A stretch of DNA of 64,000 nt from contig NC_009046.1 of assembly GCF_000209165.1 (NCBI RefSeq), positions 806,001 to 870,000 on the forward strand. Direction: 5' to 3'. The notes below the pieces were generated by a model. The model searched no databases and was not told the origin of the DNA. It saw only the letters and a list, made by a program, of their open reading frames with translations. Position numbers and translations under genes: made by a program. Below, piece after piece: positions 52,061 to 61,492 of the stretch (position 1 is its first letter; each line of letters begins with the position of its first letter). The DNA is from Scheffersomyces stipitis CBS 6054. Taxonomy: Eukaryota; Ascomycota; Pichiomycetes; Serinales; Debaryomycetaceae.

Positions 52061-53624
52061 GACAGATCAAAACAAACGTTTTGTTTCTAATGATATGTTT
52101 GTATGCGTATCTACATATGTATAATAATATAGAATTTCGAAAGAATACGACTGTATTATTTTCGCAATAGAAGAATGTCAGAAGATGGGCCAAATGGGGT
52201 CTGAGGTAGACAAATTGTACATCGGGGGAATATAACAGGTTTTAACCGTATTTCCAAATCAGGACTCATAATGGTCACTTGCCAGTGACAATGGTTCTGA
52301 AGAGGAGAACACTTTCTTCAAAAGGGCTTTCTTTTGATTCACCTACAATGAAATCCGGGGTCGTGCAGCAGGTCTAGTATTCGCTGACGAAAATCCGTCA
52401 ACCCTGTCCTACCTGACAAACTACGTAATTGTACAGGGAGGACGACATGGCTAAGTTGAATATATTCTCCGCGACATTTGAAGGTAGGCTCTTTACTTCA
52501 CTGCACTGCTTCGGTGTAAAATTGGCTCGCTGTTCTGTCGGCCCAGGATATTCAGGAAGCAAGTGATTGAATCTGAAATTGCATTTTTAAACAGGTAGTG
52601 AAACAATGCTATCCAACCACGACATTCCCATGTCTACAGAATTTATACTCGTAAAACCATAGATTATTATAGCATATTTAAATATTGCCTGCTAATATAA
52701 CATAAACTACTAATGTAAGCTTATACCGTTAATAGACTTCAATCTAGACTTTAGTGCTGCCTATGATGTAGTCTATTTCTAATTGAACCTCCCACCTGCT
52801 CCACAGCCCTATTCAACCTTTCCTAACATACGGATGATGCGTGTGTGCACCAGCCAGAATACCGTTGGCAATGTCGCTATGTCTCCGTTCTCAGTTACCC
52901 AAGAATCAAGCAAACGGGCAAATATAACAGAAATTGTCGTTGGCCTCTTTTTCTTCACTTCTGTGCTGTTCAACTGCTCCCCACCTCGATTCGTCCATTC
53001 GTGTCAATCCATCGAACCACCTTCGTCAAACACCCCCATCTCCAAATCTGGGCCCCAATTGCTCTTTCCTCAACAACATAAGAGACATAAAGATTACTAG
53101 AAAATATCCGGTAAGCTTACAGGAAAAAACATCAACAGAAAAAAGCAGACCAGTCTTCTCTCTGCAACAAATTCCCTGTAGTAATACCTCCCTCAAGAAA
53201 ACCACGACGTTCTTCTACCTCAAGATATCCGCAACTATCGACATCACACCCATTGGCCATTGACGCGTTTTGTAAGCCATAGTCAAGAACTCAATTCACA
53301 TCTCACTGTCGTCGTCTATTCCGTTTACCAGTTTTTCTGATAAATTATCCACCCCCAACCAACCGCAGTGTAGCATTTCTCCAGTTATCACCCAGTTCCG
53401 CTGAACATTTTAAATAGAAAGGGCTATACGAACATCCTATAGCCAGTTATCTTCTCCTTTTCCGCGTCAATTGCAAAATTGCAAAAGTATCTATAATTTC
53501 CTCGATATCCCTGTATTAAATAGATTACAGCGCAGAATCAGAAAATTTAGTGGTGGTACCGACGTTAGTTAATACACCATAACATTTATTTCTGTCCACA
53601 TCGATTCCAAACTCTACATCCATC
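52061..53624. other. Intergenic and probable C-rich leader of the KH-protein gene
   Basis: A 1.56-kb region between two plus-strand genes. The part from about 52,780 to 53,420 is clearly rich in CC/CCC runs (for instance ACACCCCCATCTCC, TATCCACCCCCAACC) and depleted of stop codons on the + strand in several frames, but no frame there starts with ATG over a useful length. It is most likely 5' leader or promoter of the KH gene. An ACGCGT is at 53263-53268. Confidence 0.5.
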
Positions 53625-54806
53625 ATGACTGAATCGTTATTTGATACCAAGTTCTCTGAACCTACCCTCGCTAAAGTAGCTGATTCAGGTGATGCTTCTA
53701 CTCCAAGCACCGCGACAACATTGCCAACTTCTTCTTCCTCCTCTGCGCCCGTGGATCAAGCGTCGTCCGCTACATCGGCTAGCTCGGATGGCCAACCTGC
53801 TGTCTCAAGCTCAAGTTCCAACGGAAGGTCTGATCCCCAAGATCAATCAACTACTTTGCCATCTTTGCAATCTAAAGTGAACGCCTCAGCTTTGATAAAC
53901 TATAGAGTACTAGTTTCTGCCAAAGAGTCAGGATGCCTTATCGGCCAAAACGGTCAAGTCATTGACTCTATACGTGCAGAAACTAACACCAAGGCTGGTA
54001 TATCCCGCTTGCAGCCTGGTTCTCACGAAAGAATCTTGACCGTTAGTGGTACTCTAGATGACTGTGCCAAGGCCCTCTCATATTTCGCGCAGGCTTTGTG
54101 CAATTCTACAATTGAAACCTACAATTTCTTTCCTCTTAAACAATTGAGTTCCAATCCTTGTATTGAACATCAGACTACTATCTTGAGATTATTGATTCCT
54201 AACAGTCAAATGGGTACTTTAATTGGATCCAAGGGTTTGAGAATTCAACAAATTCAGAATAAGTACAACATCTCTATGATAGCATCCAAATCATTTTTGC
54301 CAGGTTCTAATGAAAGATTAGTTGAATTACAAGGTTCGGTAAACGACTTGTACGATGCTTTGCGAATCATTTCTCGTTGTCTAATTGAAGATTTCTCGAG
54401 TATTGTGGGGACTAACTATTACATCCCAAGGGGTCACCATTATAATAACAGTTCATCTCCAAGGGGTGCTAATGTAAGTGGGCCAACCACTAGTGGTTCT
54501 TCAGGACCTGGTACTCCATCGTCCTTCGCAAGACGTGGCAGTGGTTCGCAGCCAATTACTACTGCTTCTATCAGCTTCCCAAATGATATCGTTGGTGCAT
54601 TGATAGGCAAAAATGGTTCCAGAATTCAAGGTGTTAGAAAAATCAGTGGTGCCACCATTGGCATTTCCGAAGAAGTTGAAGGGAAGCCTGAGAGAATTTT
54701 TACTCTTTCTGGTTCAGCTCATGCAGTTGAAAAAGCAAAGGAGTTATTGTATCATAATTTAGAACGGGAGGAGCAGAGAAGATCTGAAGCTGAAGAGAAG
54801 AATTGA
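53625..54806 (+). CDS. Three-KH-domain RNA-binding protein (PBP2/HEK2-like)
   Basis: A 393-residue hnRNP K/PCBP-type protein binding C-rich single-stranded RNA or DNA. Seen: a Ser/Thr/Ala-rich leader (1-85); KH1 about 90-155 with GQNG at 107-110; KH2 about 185-255 with GSKG at 201-204; a Gly/Ser/Pro linker (270-308); and KH3 about 312-380 with GKNG at 328-331. All three GXXG loops are intact. Related yeast proteins are Pbp2 and Hek2/Khd1 in Saccharomyces and Rnc1 in fission yeast; the KH1 and KH2 sequences seem closer to Pbp2/Rnc1 than to Hek2, but I cannot decide without alignment, so no symbol is given. Start at ATG 53625 is first in frame; the leader is C-rich, raising the idea of self-regulation. 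Confidence 0.9.
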   Translation: MTESLFDTKFSEPTLAKVADSGDASTPSTATTLPTSSSSSAPVDQASSATSASSDGQPAVSSSSSNGRSDPQDQSTTLPSLQSKVNASALINYRVLVSAKESGCLIGQNGQVIDSIRAETNTKAGISRLQPGSHERILTVSGTLDDCAKALSYFAQALCNSTIETYNFFPLKQLSSNPCIEHQTTILRLLIPNSQMGTLIGSKGLRIQQIQNKYNISMIASKSFLPGSNERLVELQGSVNDLYDALRIISRCLIEDFSSIVGTNYYIPRGHHYNNSSSPRGANVSGPTTSGSSGPGTPSSFARRGSGSQPITTASISFPNDIVGALIGKNGSRIQGVRKISGATIGISEEVEGKPERIFTLSGSAHAVEKAKELLYHNLEREEQRRSEAEEKN

Positions 54807-55117
54807 GTTACGAACGTGTATGTATTGATTCTGAAACTGTGTTACGACCTATTGTTTGATTACAAAATTGCTATTTTTATATATTATTCTTTTCTTGAAA
54901 TGTGCTACTCTAGATTCTTTAATTTCGCTGTATTCTTATTATACGAGTCCTGCAAAGGTGAAAATGATGTCTATGGTTACCATTGATCAAAAAGGCTCCT
55001 TCTCTGAAGGAGATACGTTAGAACTCTCAGTTCTTTGTACAATTAAGCATTTTTCTAGTATTCGACTTTCTATGTTAATATTAGAATCATTTTAGTGCAT
55101 AGTATATTATAGTTTTC
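54807..55117. other. Convergent intergenic region
   Basis: A 311-bp spacer holding the two 3' ends of the KH gene and the sulfoxide reductase gene. An open frame at 54856-55095 has no ATG start and is not called. Confidence 0.55.
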
Positions 55118-55651
55118 CTAAAATTGCCATTCACAAGTCCTCACGATCAATACGGCCAATTCTTCTAAGAACTTTTTATCCAGTTCATCGAAACCATCTA
55201 ATGCCAAACAATCTATATCCAAGACAGCCAAAATTTTCCCTTCTTTAACCAATGGTACCACTATTTCACTCTTAGTTTCACCATCACAAGCAATGTGGCC
55301 TGGGAATTTTTCAACGTCTGGAACCAACTGGGTTTCCTTAGAATGAGCAGCCGTTCCACAAACACCTTTTCCAATCTGAATGATTTGACATGCTACTTTT
55401 CCTTGAAATGGACCCAAAATTAATTCGTTCTTCTCCCCATTCTTAACGTAGAAACCAGCCCAGTTAACAGGAACATTCAAAGAATGGTAAGCATGCCATA
55501 CCAAAGACGAACAATTGGACAAGTTTGCAACCCAATTTGTAGTGTCACTGGCAAGAGCCTCGTAGGAGTCGATGATGTGTTGCAAAGTTTCTTCTTTGGA
55601 TAACCCAGTAACGTTGCTGTAGTCCGCGTGATGTTTACCTTCTTCCCCCAT
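55118..55651 (-). CDS. Free methionine-(R)-sulfoxide reductase (GAF domain)
   Basis: A 177-residue GAF-domain enzyme, homologue of yeast YKL069W (fRMsr), which reduces free methionine-R-sulfoxide using thioredoxin. Seen: HHADYSN near the start, NWAGFYV, LILGPFQGKVACQIIQIGKGVCGTAA, VPDVEKFPGHIACDGETKSEIVVP (in parts) and VLDIDC. Cys88, Cys98 and Cys122 occupy the spacing of the three redox cysteines known for the yeast enzyme. I start at ATG 55651 because the homologue begins at the equivalent MG...HHAD; an in-frame ATG at 55705 would add 18 residues (MYFNSISNFFRK...) of unclear value. Divergent from CRT10 across about 245 bp. Confidence 0.93.
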   Translation of the reverse strand: MGEEGKHHADYSNVTGLSKEETLQHIIDSYEALASDTTNWVANLSNCSSLVWHAYHSLNVPVNWAGFYVKNGEKNELILGPFQGKVACQIIQIGKGVCGTAAHSKETQLVPDVEKFPGHIACDGETKSEIVVPLVKEGKILAVLDIDCLALDGFDELDKKFLEELAVLIVRTCEWQF

Positions 55652-55896
55652 GCCTTCTGTGGTTTGTTCCTTTCGAAAGAAATTAGAAATAGAATTGAAA
55701 TACATATACTCAATTTATTCAGATCGCATTTCGGTGACAAATGCAGTACTGCTGAAATCATGTCGCGAAAAAAAATTGCGACAACCTAAATGCGACAAAG
55801 CTAAATAAACATGCAGAAGTTAATTGATTCTGTTATCATACTTACTTTAAACTGGTACGCTAATCTTTCGATATTAGAAATGATCACAAGCTGACC
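55652..55896. other. Divergent intergenic region fRMsr / CRT10 with GCGACA cluster
   Basis: About 245 bp between divergent starts. It contains GCGACA three times in 37 bp: as TGTCGC at 55761-55766 and directly at 55778-55783 and 55792-55797, and a CGCGAAA (SCB-like) at 55764-55770. It may also encode the optional N-terminal extension of fRMsr (55652-55705). Confidence 0.6.
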
Positions 55897-58575
55897 ATGT
55901 TCAATTGTGATAATATTAGATCGCAAGGTGAACGTTTCCAAGACTTCCTCGTACTCCGAGGAATCCATAGAAAAGGCAAATCAGCAGATCCACCAATCTT
56001 ACCTGACAAACATCTGGATGGTAATCGTAGAACTTCTTCCGGCAGATCACACAGCATAGTTCCAACGATAGTCAGCAATGAAAGAGATACAGTACTGTTT
56101 GCAAATGACATTGTTCTTGAATTTGACGCCGACGACAACGACTCTGATTGGGACGAGGAAGATGAAATGCTACCTATACCACGCTTAAGTAGCGAAAGAA
56201 CAAGACAACCAGTAGAGTTGACCAACGACGACAATTCCAACTCCAACTCTGAGAGTGACCTTGCCGTCTTTGCTGACAACGATATAGACGATGATGAAGA
56301 TGAGATAGACTACTTTCGAATCACAGGAAACGATGACAATCAGGATGCCGATGTGTTTTACGACGAACGAAGAGAAAGCTTCAGTTCCAATCGTAGGACT
56401 GACTTGACTTCAACCAACTCTGGAGCTAACGATACAGTTAACCAATTGGAGAGTCTGGGCGATCATAGCGAGAATAATGCGGCTGAAGAGGATCGTTACT
56501 TTGAGTACGTGGCGATGGATAACCGCATTGTTGGCCAACTGTCTATTCTTGACAATAGCAAAACAGAAACATCAGAGCCAAAATCAAATTCATATCCTAC
56601 TAATAGCGAACTGGCTTATACTAATTGGGAACTAAGACAGAGAGTATCTCAAGATAAGAGGAATCTTGATCTGAAATTTATAGACGCCTTTAGTAAGGAC
56701 TACACAACGATTGAAAACACAGATCCTTCTAGGATTCTAAGAAAGCCCCTTGCTGAAATGTATAAGGATGGGCTCCGATTGAAACACATTGGCATAAGAA
56801 AGCTCCACGCACTTGAAAATATCAGGCGTTTCAAGAATAACATCCTGACTATCATAAATGATTCTGATGGCCGTGACTATTTGGTTCTTGCTTCAAATTC
56901 AGAGTTGATCATTTTTGATTTCGACGATGTGGTTGCTTTGCCAAATAAGAAAAGTGTTCTACGCTTCGATACTAGACCACCGTTCACTTCCACGACAGAT
57001 AGACTTATTTCTACCTGGCCGTACTTTCCACATACTGTAAATTTCATTAGAACTTTCAACAACTTTTGTGGAAGACAAGTTCTAGGTGCTTGTATTGATG
57101 ATGGTTCACTAATGTTATGGTATACTGATACAATCATAAAATATATCAAAAGTATGAAAATACGAGAAAAAGTTGGACGGCAAGACGATGCCGACTCCCT
57201 ATATCGGGATACCAATCGCTTCCATGGCCTCAGAGTAAACCCGGATTTCAAATTTAAGTTGGAGGCCTCGGTGTGGGGGTTGGATTTCTTGAATTATAAC
57301 GACACATTTGGTAACTCTCATAACTTGATTGTTGCATCAGACAATTCACAAAGTGTCACGTTATTCTATTATCATCAACAGGATTCGCGGTTCTATCATG
57401 TAAAGTCACATCAGATATTGCATAATATTCCAGAAGTTTCATTTGTATCCCATGAGGTGAGTAATGAAGGATGTCATTTGGTGAAAGTATCATGTGCTTG
57501 TATTTCTGGTGAACTTTTGATTTTTCAATTCGAATTTAGAATCAAATCGGGACCCTTGGACCAGGATGAATACGAATATTTCAAGAAGGAAACCATATAT
57601 TATATTGATCTGACAATGGAGATTCATAATAGGGACCCAAATCTCGAGAATAGTGATGAAATTAAACTAAAGAAGTTTAAGAGAATTTCATTCTTATTGC
57701 CTCGAGTTCTAACAAGAACTGTATTTGGTGAAGATTGCTGGACAACAAAGCCAATTAGTTCTACATATTTCAATGAAGTTGATAGCCTTGCAGTAGCCAT
57801 TGGGGACCCATTTCTCCGAGAGGAAAAGATAGTCAAAAGTATTATGAACGAATCTGCCGCCCTCGACTTAGAGTTCGATCCCTTGAAGACCAGTCATCTT
57901 GGCTTTGGGGCAAACTGGCAATTTTTTCAAAGCAGGGTTGTAAGTATTTCGTCTGAAACAACAGCAGATCTTTACAAGGCTGGAAGGATTACTGGGATTG
58001 ATGATGAATATAGACGAATCCACAAAGGAATAGTGAAGCAATGGAATAAGATTAAAGACAGACCTAAAGTTCAATCGCTAAATGGTAAATCCTACCTGTT
58101 GGACGAAAAGCAAGATCTTGAATCGGAGAATTTCCTTGTTGTATCAACAACTAAGAAATTGGCACTCTTCAGGGCAGACACGTTATTTTGCACTTGTGCA
58201 ACTAAAAGAGTATTTGATTTGGCTATCCCATTTAACGAGGAAGTAAAGTTTTCTAATCGAATGTCAATTACATGTGTTATCCCTAAACTACTGTGTATTA
58301 TTGCAGTATCACAGCTAGGATTGGCCACAATAATGAGGTTATGTTGCAGCCGAGGAGTCTACGCAATGAGGCAGGAACATATATTTCCTAATGCATTGGG
58401 TTTAGCATTGGGCTACAATGGCTACAGAACAATATCGGGATTGGCTGTGAGAGAAAAGTCGATACTTCCACGCGTCACAAGGTACTTCGTCTATCTAAGC
58501 TATACCGACGGTATAGTGGTTGCCTACGACCTTCAACTCGGTGCTAATGATGAGTTATTTGTCAGTTCCGTGTGA
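55897..58575 (+). CDS. CRT10: Ribonucleotide reductase gene regulator CRT10
   Basis: An 892-residue protein resembling Crt10, reported in Saccharomyces to regulate RNR2 and RNR3 expression and hydroxyurea sensitivity. Seen: an acidic disordered N-terminal region (about 65-185); a basic/helical segment TNWELRQRVSQDKRNLDLKF; RKPLAEMYKDGLRLKHIGIRKLHALENIRRF (about 285-315); then WD-like strands with YLVLASNSELIIFDFDDVV, WPYFPHTVNFIRTFNNFCGRQVLGACIDDGSLMLW (in parts) and a C-terminal YLSYTDGIVVAYDLQ. No signal or membrane segment. Size fits Crt10 (957). Identity is by recognition of the propeller pattern and motifs; moderate certainty. Shares its promoter with fRMsr. Confidence 0.72.
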   Translation: MFNCDNIRSQGERFQDFLVLRGIHRKGKSADPPILPDKHLDGNRRTSSGRSHSIVPTIVSNERDTVLFANDIVLEFDADDNDSDWDEEDEMLPIPRLSSERTRQPVELTNDDNSNSNSESDLAVFADNDIDDDEDEIDYFRITGNDDNQDADVFYDERRESFSSNRRTDLTSTNSGANDTVNQLESLGDHSENNAAEEDRYFEYVAMDNRIVGQLSILDNSKTETSEPKSNSYPTNSELAYTNWELRQRVSQDKRNLDLKFIDAFSKDYTTIENTDPSRILRKPLAEMYKDGLRLKHIGIRKLHALENIRRFKNNILTIINDSDGRDYLVLASNSELIIFDFDDVVALPNKKSVLRFDTRPPFTSTTDRLISTWPYFPHTVNFIRTFNNFCGRQVLGACIDDGSLMLWYTDTIIKYIKSMKIREKVGRQDDADSLYRDTNRFHGLRVNPDFKFKLEASVWGLDFLNYNDTFGNSHNLIVASDNSQSVTLFYYHQQDSRFYHVKSHQILHNIPEVSFVSHEVSNEGCHLVKVSCACISGELLIFQFEFRIKSGPLDQDEYEYFKKETIYYIDLTMEIHNRDPNLENSDEIKLKKFKRISFLLPRVLTRTVFGEDCWTTKPISSTYFNEVDSLAVAIGDPFLREEKIVKSIMNESAALDLEFDPLKTSHLGFGANWQFFQSRVVSISSETTADLYKAGRITGIDDEYRRIHKGIVKQWNKIKDRPKVQSLNGKSYLLDEKQDLESENFLVVSTTKKLALFRADTLFCTCATKRVFDLAIPFNEEVKFSNRMSITCVIPKLLCIIAVSQLGLATIMRLCCSRGVYAMRQEHIFPNALGLALGYNGYRTISGLAVREKSILPRVTRYFVYLSYTDGIVVAYDLQLGANDELFVSSV

Positions 58576-58868
58576 GATTAAAGGCTACCAGGTGCCATTT
58601 TACAGCTACTAGTATGGGCGTGCGTATGTAGATTTTGTTTAGTGCATGCAATAAATATACAGGCCGGCCAGTGCATAAGGATCCCCAATAGGCAGTCTAC
58701 CACACAGAAATGCTAATCACGGGTGGCGCGTTTTTGTGTCATGCGTTTTTATAAACAAGAGCTGGATACCACTCTATAGTAATGACCAAAAGCAAATAAT
58801 CGAAGCACATCACCATCACTAGCATTTTTGTAAAGGGCAAGGCTCGGCCATAGGAACAAAGTCTAGAC
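58576..58868. promoter_or_regulatory. MIF2 promoter region
   Basis: A 293-bp spacer between CRT10 and MIF2. It contains GGCGCGTTTTT near 58,715-58,725, whose reverse strand AACGCGCC resembles an MCB/E2F-type cell-cycle motif about 150 bp upstream of the MIF2 ATG. Weak evidence for periodic expression. Confidence 0.4.
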
Positions 58869-60458
58869 ATGGATTTGTTGAATCTAGGGGCCCAATCCCG
58901 TAAAACAGGTATTAAGCCTCGACAGAACTTGACCAAAGACAAGTACGACATGGAGGATATAGACGAGTTCTTTGCTGATGATGATGAGTTGAGCCGTATA
59001 CACAGAAGATCGAACACCTCCCGTTCCCGTAAATCTACATCCGCCCAATCATCTACTCCAAAGGACAACTTTGACAATGTAGCACGGTTTTTGAACTTCA
59101 CAGATGCCGAAGCTGAGAACTTCAACTTGTCTCCGATATCTCTGTCGTCTAAGCTTGTTCCCAACAAGGACAACAAGAAATCGCCGTTGCTCTCCCCTTT
59201 GGCTGTCCGTAGGGACAATAAGGAGTATGATAGAGTAAAAACTAAGGGCCTTGGAAAGCAGCAGCTTGCAAAGAACGATATCTCTGAGGTTGATGATGAC
59301 TTGTATGATTATGAACCAGATTTTTACGATGACCATAACGACAACGGACAGTCATTCGAAGAACATCTGAGTTTATCACCAGTGCCCTTGTCACCAGTGT
59401 TACCTATTAGTGGTAATGGCAAGAAGACATCTTCTACTCCTAAGTCAAAGTCAACATCGTCAAAATTATCATCTGCATTGACTAAGCGCATGGCTCTTGG
59501 AAAGTCATCCAAGTCCAGCGTGCCAAAAGTTCTAGAACAAGAAGAAAGTGACGAAGGTGTGTTAGAAGCAAAGTCTAATAATGAAAGCAGCGAATTGCTT
59601 TCCCCTCCACCAACAAACAAGAGATCATCCAAAGAGAAACCTGCTAAATCCACATCTACTATCTCAAAACCTTCTCCATTACCGTCACCCCCACCTGATG
59701 GGTTGAGGCGATCTAAAAGAACGAGAGTACGACCTGTTGCATTTTGGAGGAATGAGAAAGTTCGCTATCGTCGTGCCAACGAAAACTCCCAGGATCCAAA
59801 TACAACATTAGGTAGCGATATCAAGAACATACCCTTACAGGAAATCCAAGAAGTTGTACACATACCCGAACCAGCATCCAATAATACATTAGCACCGTCG
59901 AGAAAGAGGTCACGACTGAAATCAAGGACAACTCCTCCAAAATTCAAGAAAGCTACCAAGAAAGAAGTATATGACTATGAATCAGATCCTGAAATCAGTG
60001 GTTCAGAGTGGTTCAAGAACGATACCCTCCAGCTTGAGGTGTTCGAAAATGAGAAAAAGGTCAGGACGCTAGTGGCATATACACCAGATGGTGCCGATTT
60101 ACGAGATCCGCCCGCCCCACAGGAAGGAGACGAGAATTTCAAAGTCGCAACACTATTTGAGCATGATAAGGATTTCAGTGCTAGCGGCCTTTTGGAGTTT
60201 GATTTTGGTGGTTATAAGCAATTTCGAAACTCTGGAGAGTTTGTCTACAGCTTTCATGTAGTTAAAGGCTTGATAGAAGTTACTCTTAATAATACCAAAT
60301 TTGTGGTAACTCGAGGCTGCTCATTTCAAGTTCCAGATGGTAATTCCTATGGTTTCAAGAATATTGGCCAGGATTCGGCCCGACTTTTCTTTGTCCAATG
60401 TAAGATACCCAGAACAGAACACGAAAATACTACGAGAGAATCTGACGATGGATGGTGA
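58869..60458 (+). CDS. MIF2: Kinetochore protein MIF2 (CENP-C)
   Basis: A 529-residue Mif2, the yeast CENP-C that binds Cse4 (CENP-A) nucleosomes and links them to the outer kinetochore. Seen: the conserved N-terminus LNLGAQSRKTGIKPRQNL and DMEDIDEFFADD (about 4-38), which contacts the Mtw1/MIND complex; a Ser-rich basic middle; the CENP-C motif RRSKRTRVRPVAFWRNEKVRY (in parts, about 280-300, key R288, W293) that reads the CENP-A nucleosome; and a C-terminal cupin (about 430-515) with YSFHVVKGLIEVTLNNTKFVVTRG, the dimerisation domain. All three family parts are intact, and length matches Saccharomyces Mif2 (549). Start at ATG 58869. Confidence 0.96.
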   Translation: MDLLNLGAQSRKTGIKPRQNLTKDKYDMEDIDEFFADDDELSRIHRRSNTSRSRKSTSAQSSTPKDNFDNVARFLNFTDAEAENFNLSPISLSSKLVPNKDNKKSPLLSPLAVRRDNKEYDRVKTKGLGKQQLAKNDISEVDDDLYDYEPDFYDDHNDNGQSFEEHLSLSPVPLSPVLPISGNGKKTSSTPKSKSTSSKLSSALTKRMALGKSSKSSVPKVLEQEESDEGVLEAKSNNESSELLSPPPTNKRSSKEKPAKSTSTISKPSPLPSPPPDGLRRSKRTRVRPVAFWRNEKVRYRRANENSQDPNTTLGSDIKNIPLQEIQEVVHIPEPASNNTLAPSRKRSRLKSRTTPPKFKKATKKEVYDYESDPEISGSEWFKNDTLQLEVFENEKKVRTLVAYTPDGADLRDPPAPQEGDENFKVATLFEHDKDFSASGLLEFDFGGYKQFRNSGEFVYSFHVVKGLIEVTLNNTKFVVTRGCSFQVPDGNSYGFKNIGQDSARLFFVQCKIPRTEHENTTRESDDGW

Positions 60459-60657
60459 GCATATCAAAGACATTGTACCATAGCCGTATTATATGTACAT
60501 ATATAGTTTTACACGAATTTCTGCTTCACAAGCAGCACAAAGAAACTTAATACAATATTATATATTCTAGAGAACTGGTATTATACACGTTTTTCGGAAA
60601 ACAAAATGATGCAAAAAAATTTCGATCTCGACAGAGATGAACCATAGAAGGCTTTGT

Positions 60658-61356
60658 TTAGTTCAACTTGGTAACTTCGGAGTTCTCATTGTTGTAGTAT
60701 GCAACGACATTGACCTTAAATTCAGAAGCAGCAACCCCGAATTGCTTCAATATCAATGCTTGTCTAACGTCCAAAGTTTCTCCCTTATGGCAAACAACAT
60801 ATGGTTCGTTCATAGTTATCTTACCAGCCTTGATCTTAGTTGGAACTTTCAATTTATTTCTCAAAGTTTCCTCTAAAGAATGGGACATTGGGACATCTTC
60901 TTCGATTGGGACTTGACCACCTCTGGAATACACAATACCTTCTGGAATTGTGAAGTCAATTGGTGCCTTTGATTTGGCTCTCGAATAGTCTGCTTTGCTG
61001 TAAGCAGTGAAGTAAGCTTGGACAGTCTCCGGAGTTTCGTTGGTGAAGAGTAGGCCTGGAAGACCAGTACAAGTCTTCGATAACTTGTGCAAGTTGTCCT
61101 TGTATTCTTCTTCTGGAGTATCACCCAAGGCCTTTTCCAAAACTCTTCTCTTACCCAAGATTAATTTCGATCCTGACCAGTCAGATCTAATATCTTGCAA
61201 GACTGGGGTACGAACATCATCTAGTTGCAAGACCCAGACAAATTGAAATTCATCCAACGCAGATCTAACATCGTCAAAGATACGGGTTTTATTTTCCTTT
61301 CCCTTTTTATCAGTTTGGGCCAAAGTAACGAGCTTAGAACGTTTGGATCTAGGCAT
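60658..61356 (-). CDS. MRT4: 60S ribosome assembly factor MRT4
   Basis: A 232-residue uL10-like protein that occupies the stalk site of nuclear pre-60S particles until replaced by P0. Seen: MPRSKRSKLVTLAQTDKKGKENK (in parts) at the N-terminus, as in Mrt4 rather than P0; VLQLDDVRTPVLQDIRSDWSGSKLILGKRRVLEKALG; LPGLLFTN; PEGIVYSRGGQVP; and a C-terminus ending VVAYYNNENSEV without the acidic MGFGLFD tail of P0, as expected. Length equals Saccharomyces Mrt4 (236). A perfect Cbf1 consensus GTCACGTG lies 98 bp upstream. The neighbouring gene ends only 136 bp upstream. Confidence 0.95.
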   Translation of the reverse strand: MPRSKRSKLVTLAQTDKKGKENKTRIFDDVRSALDEFQFVWVLQLDDVRTPVLQDIRSDWSGSKLILGKRRVLEKALGDTPEEEYKDNLHKLSKTCTGLPGLLFTNETPETVQAYFTAYSKADYSRAKSKAPIDFTIPEGIVYSRGGQVPIEEDVPMSHSLEETLRNKLKVPTKIKAGKITMNEPYVVCHKGETLDVRQALILKQFGVAASEFKVNVVAYYNNENSEVTKLN

Positions 61357-61453
61357 TTTATAACTTGATATGTTGTTTTGAAGAGAAGGTCTTCAGCTCT
61401 GCTCCAGCTGAATTTTCAAAATTTATTGCAGCTCATCCTAAAAAAAAGCTTAA

Positions 61454-61461
61454 GTCACGTG
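61454..61461. promoter_or_regulatory. Cbf1 consensus (GTCACGTG) upstream of MRT4
   Basis: GTCACGTG fits RTCACRTG exactly and lies 98 bp upstream of the MRT4 ATG in a 136-bp intergenic spacer. Together with the SRP54 E-box it is one of two CACGTG cores I found in the window, and both precede genes of the translation/ribosome machinery. Confidence 0.6.
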
Positions 61462-61492
61462 CGATATATTCTGTAAATGTGTTTTCTATATA

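Noticed and set aside
52783..53263. Three overlapping open frames in the C-rich region
   Set aside because: None has a useful ATG start; lack of stops is explained by the C-rich composition.
54856..55095. 79-codon frame between the KH gene and fRMsr
   Set aside because: Starts with TTG and lies in a convergent 3' spacer.
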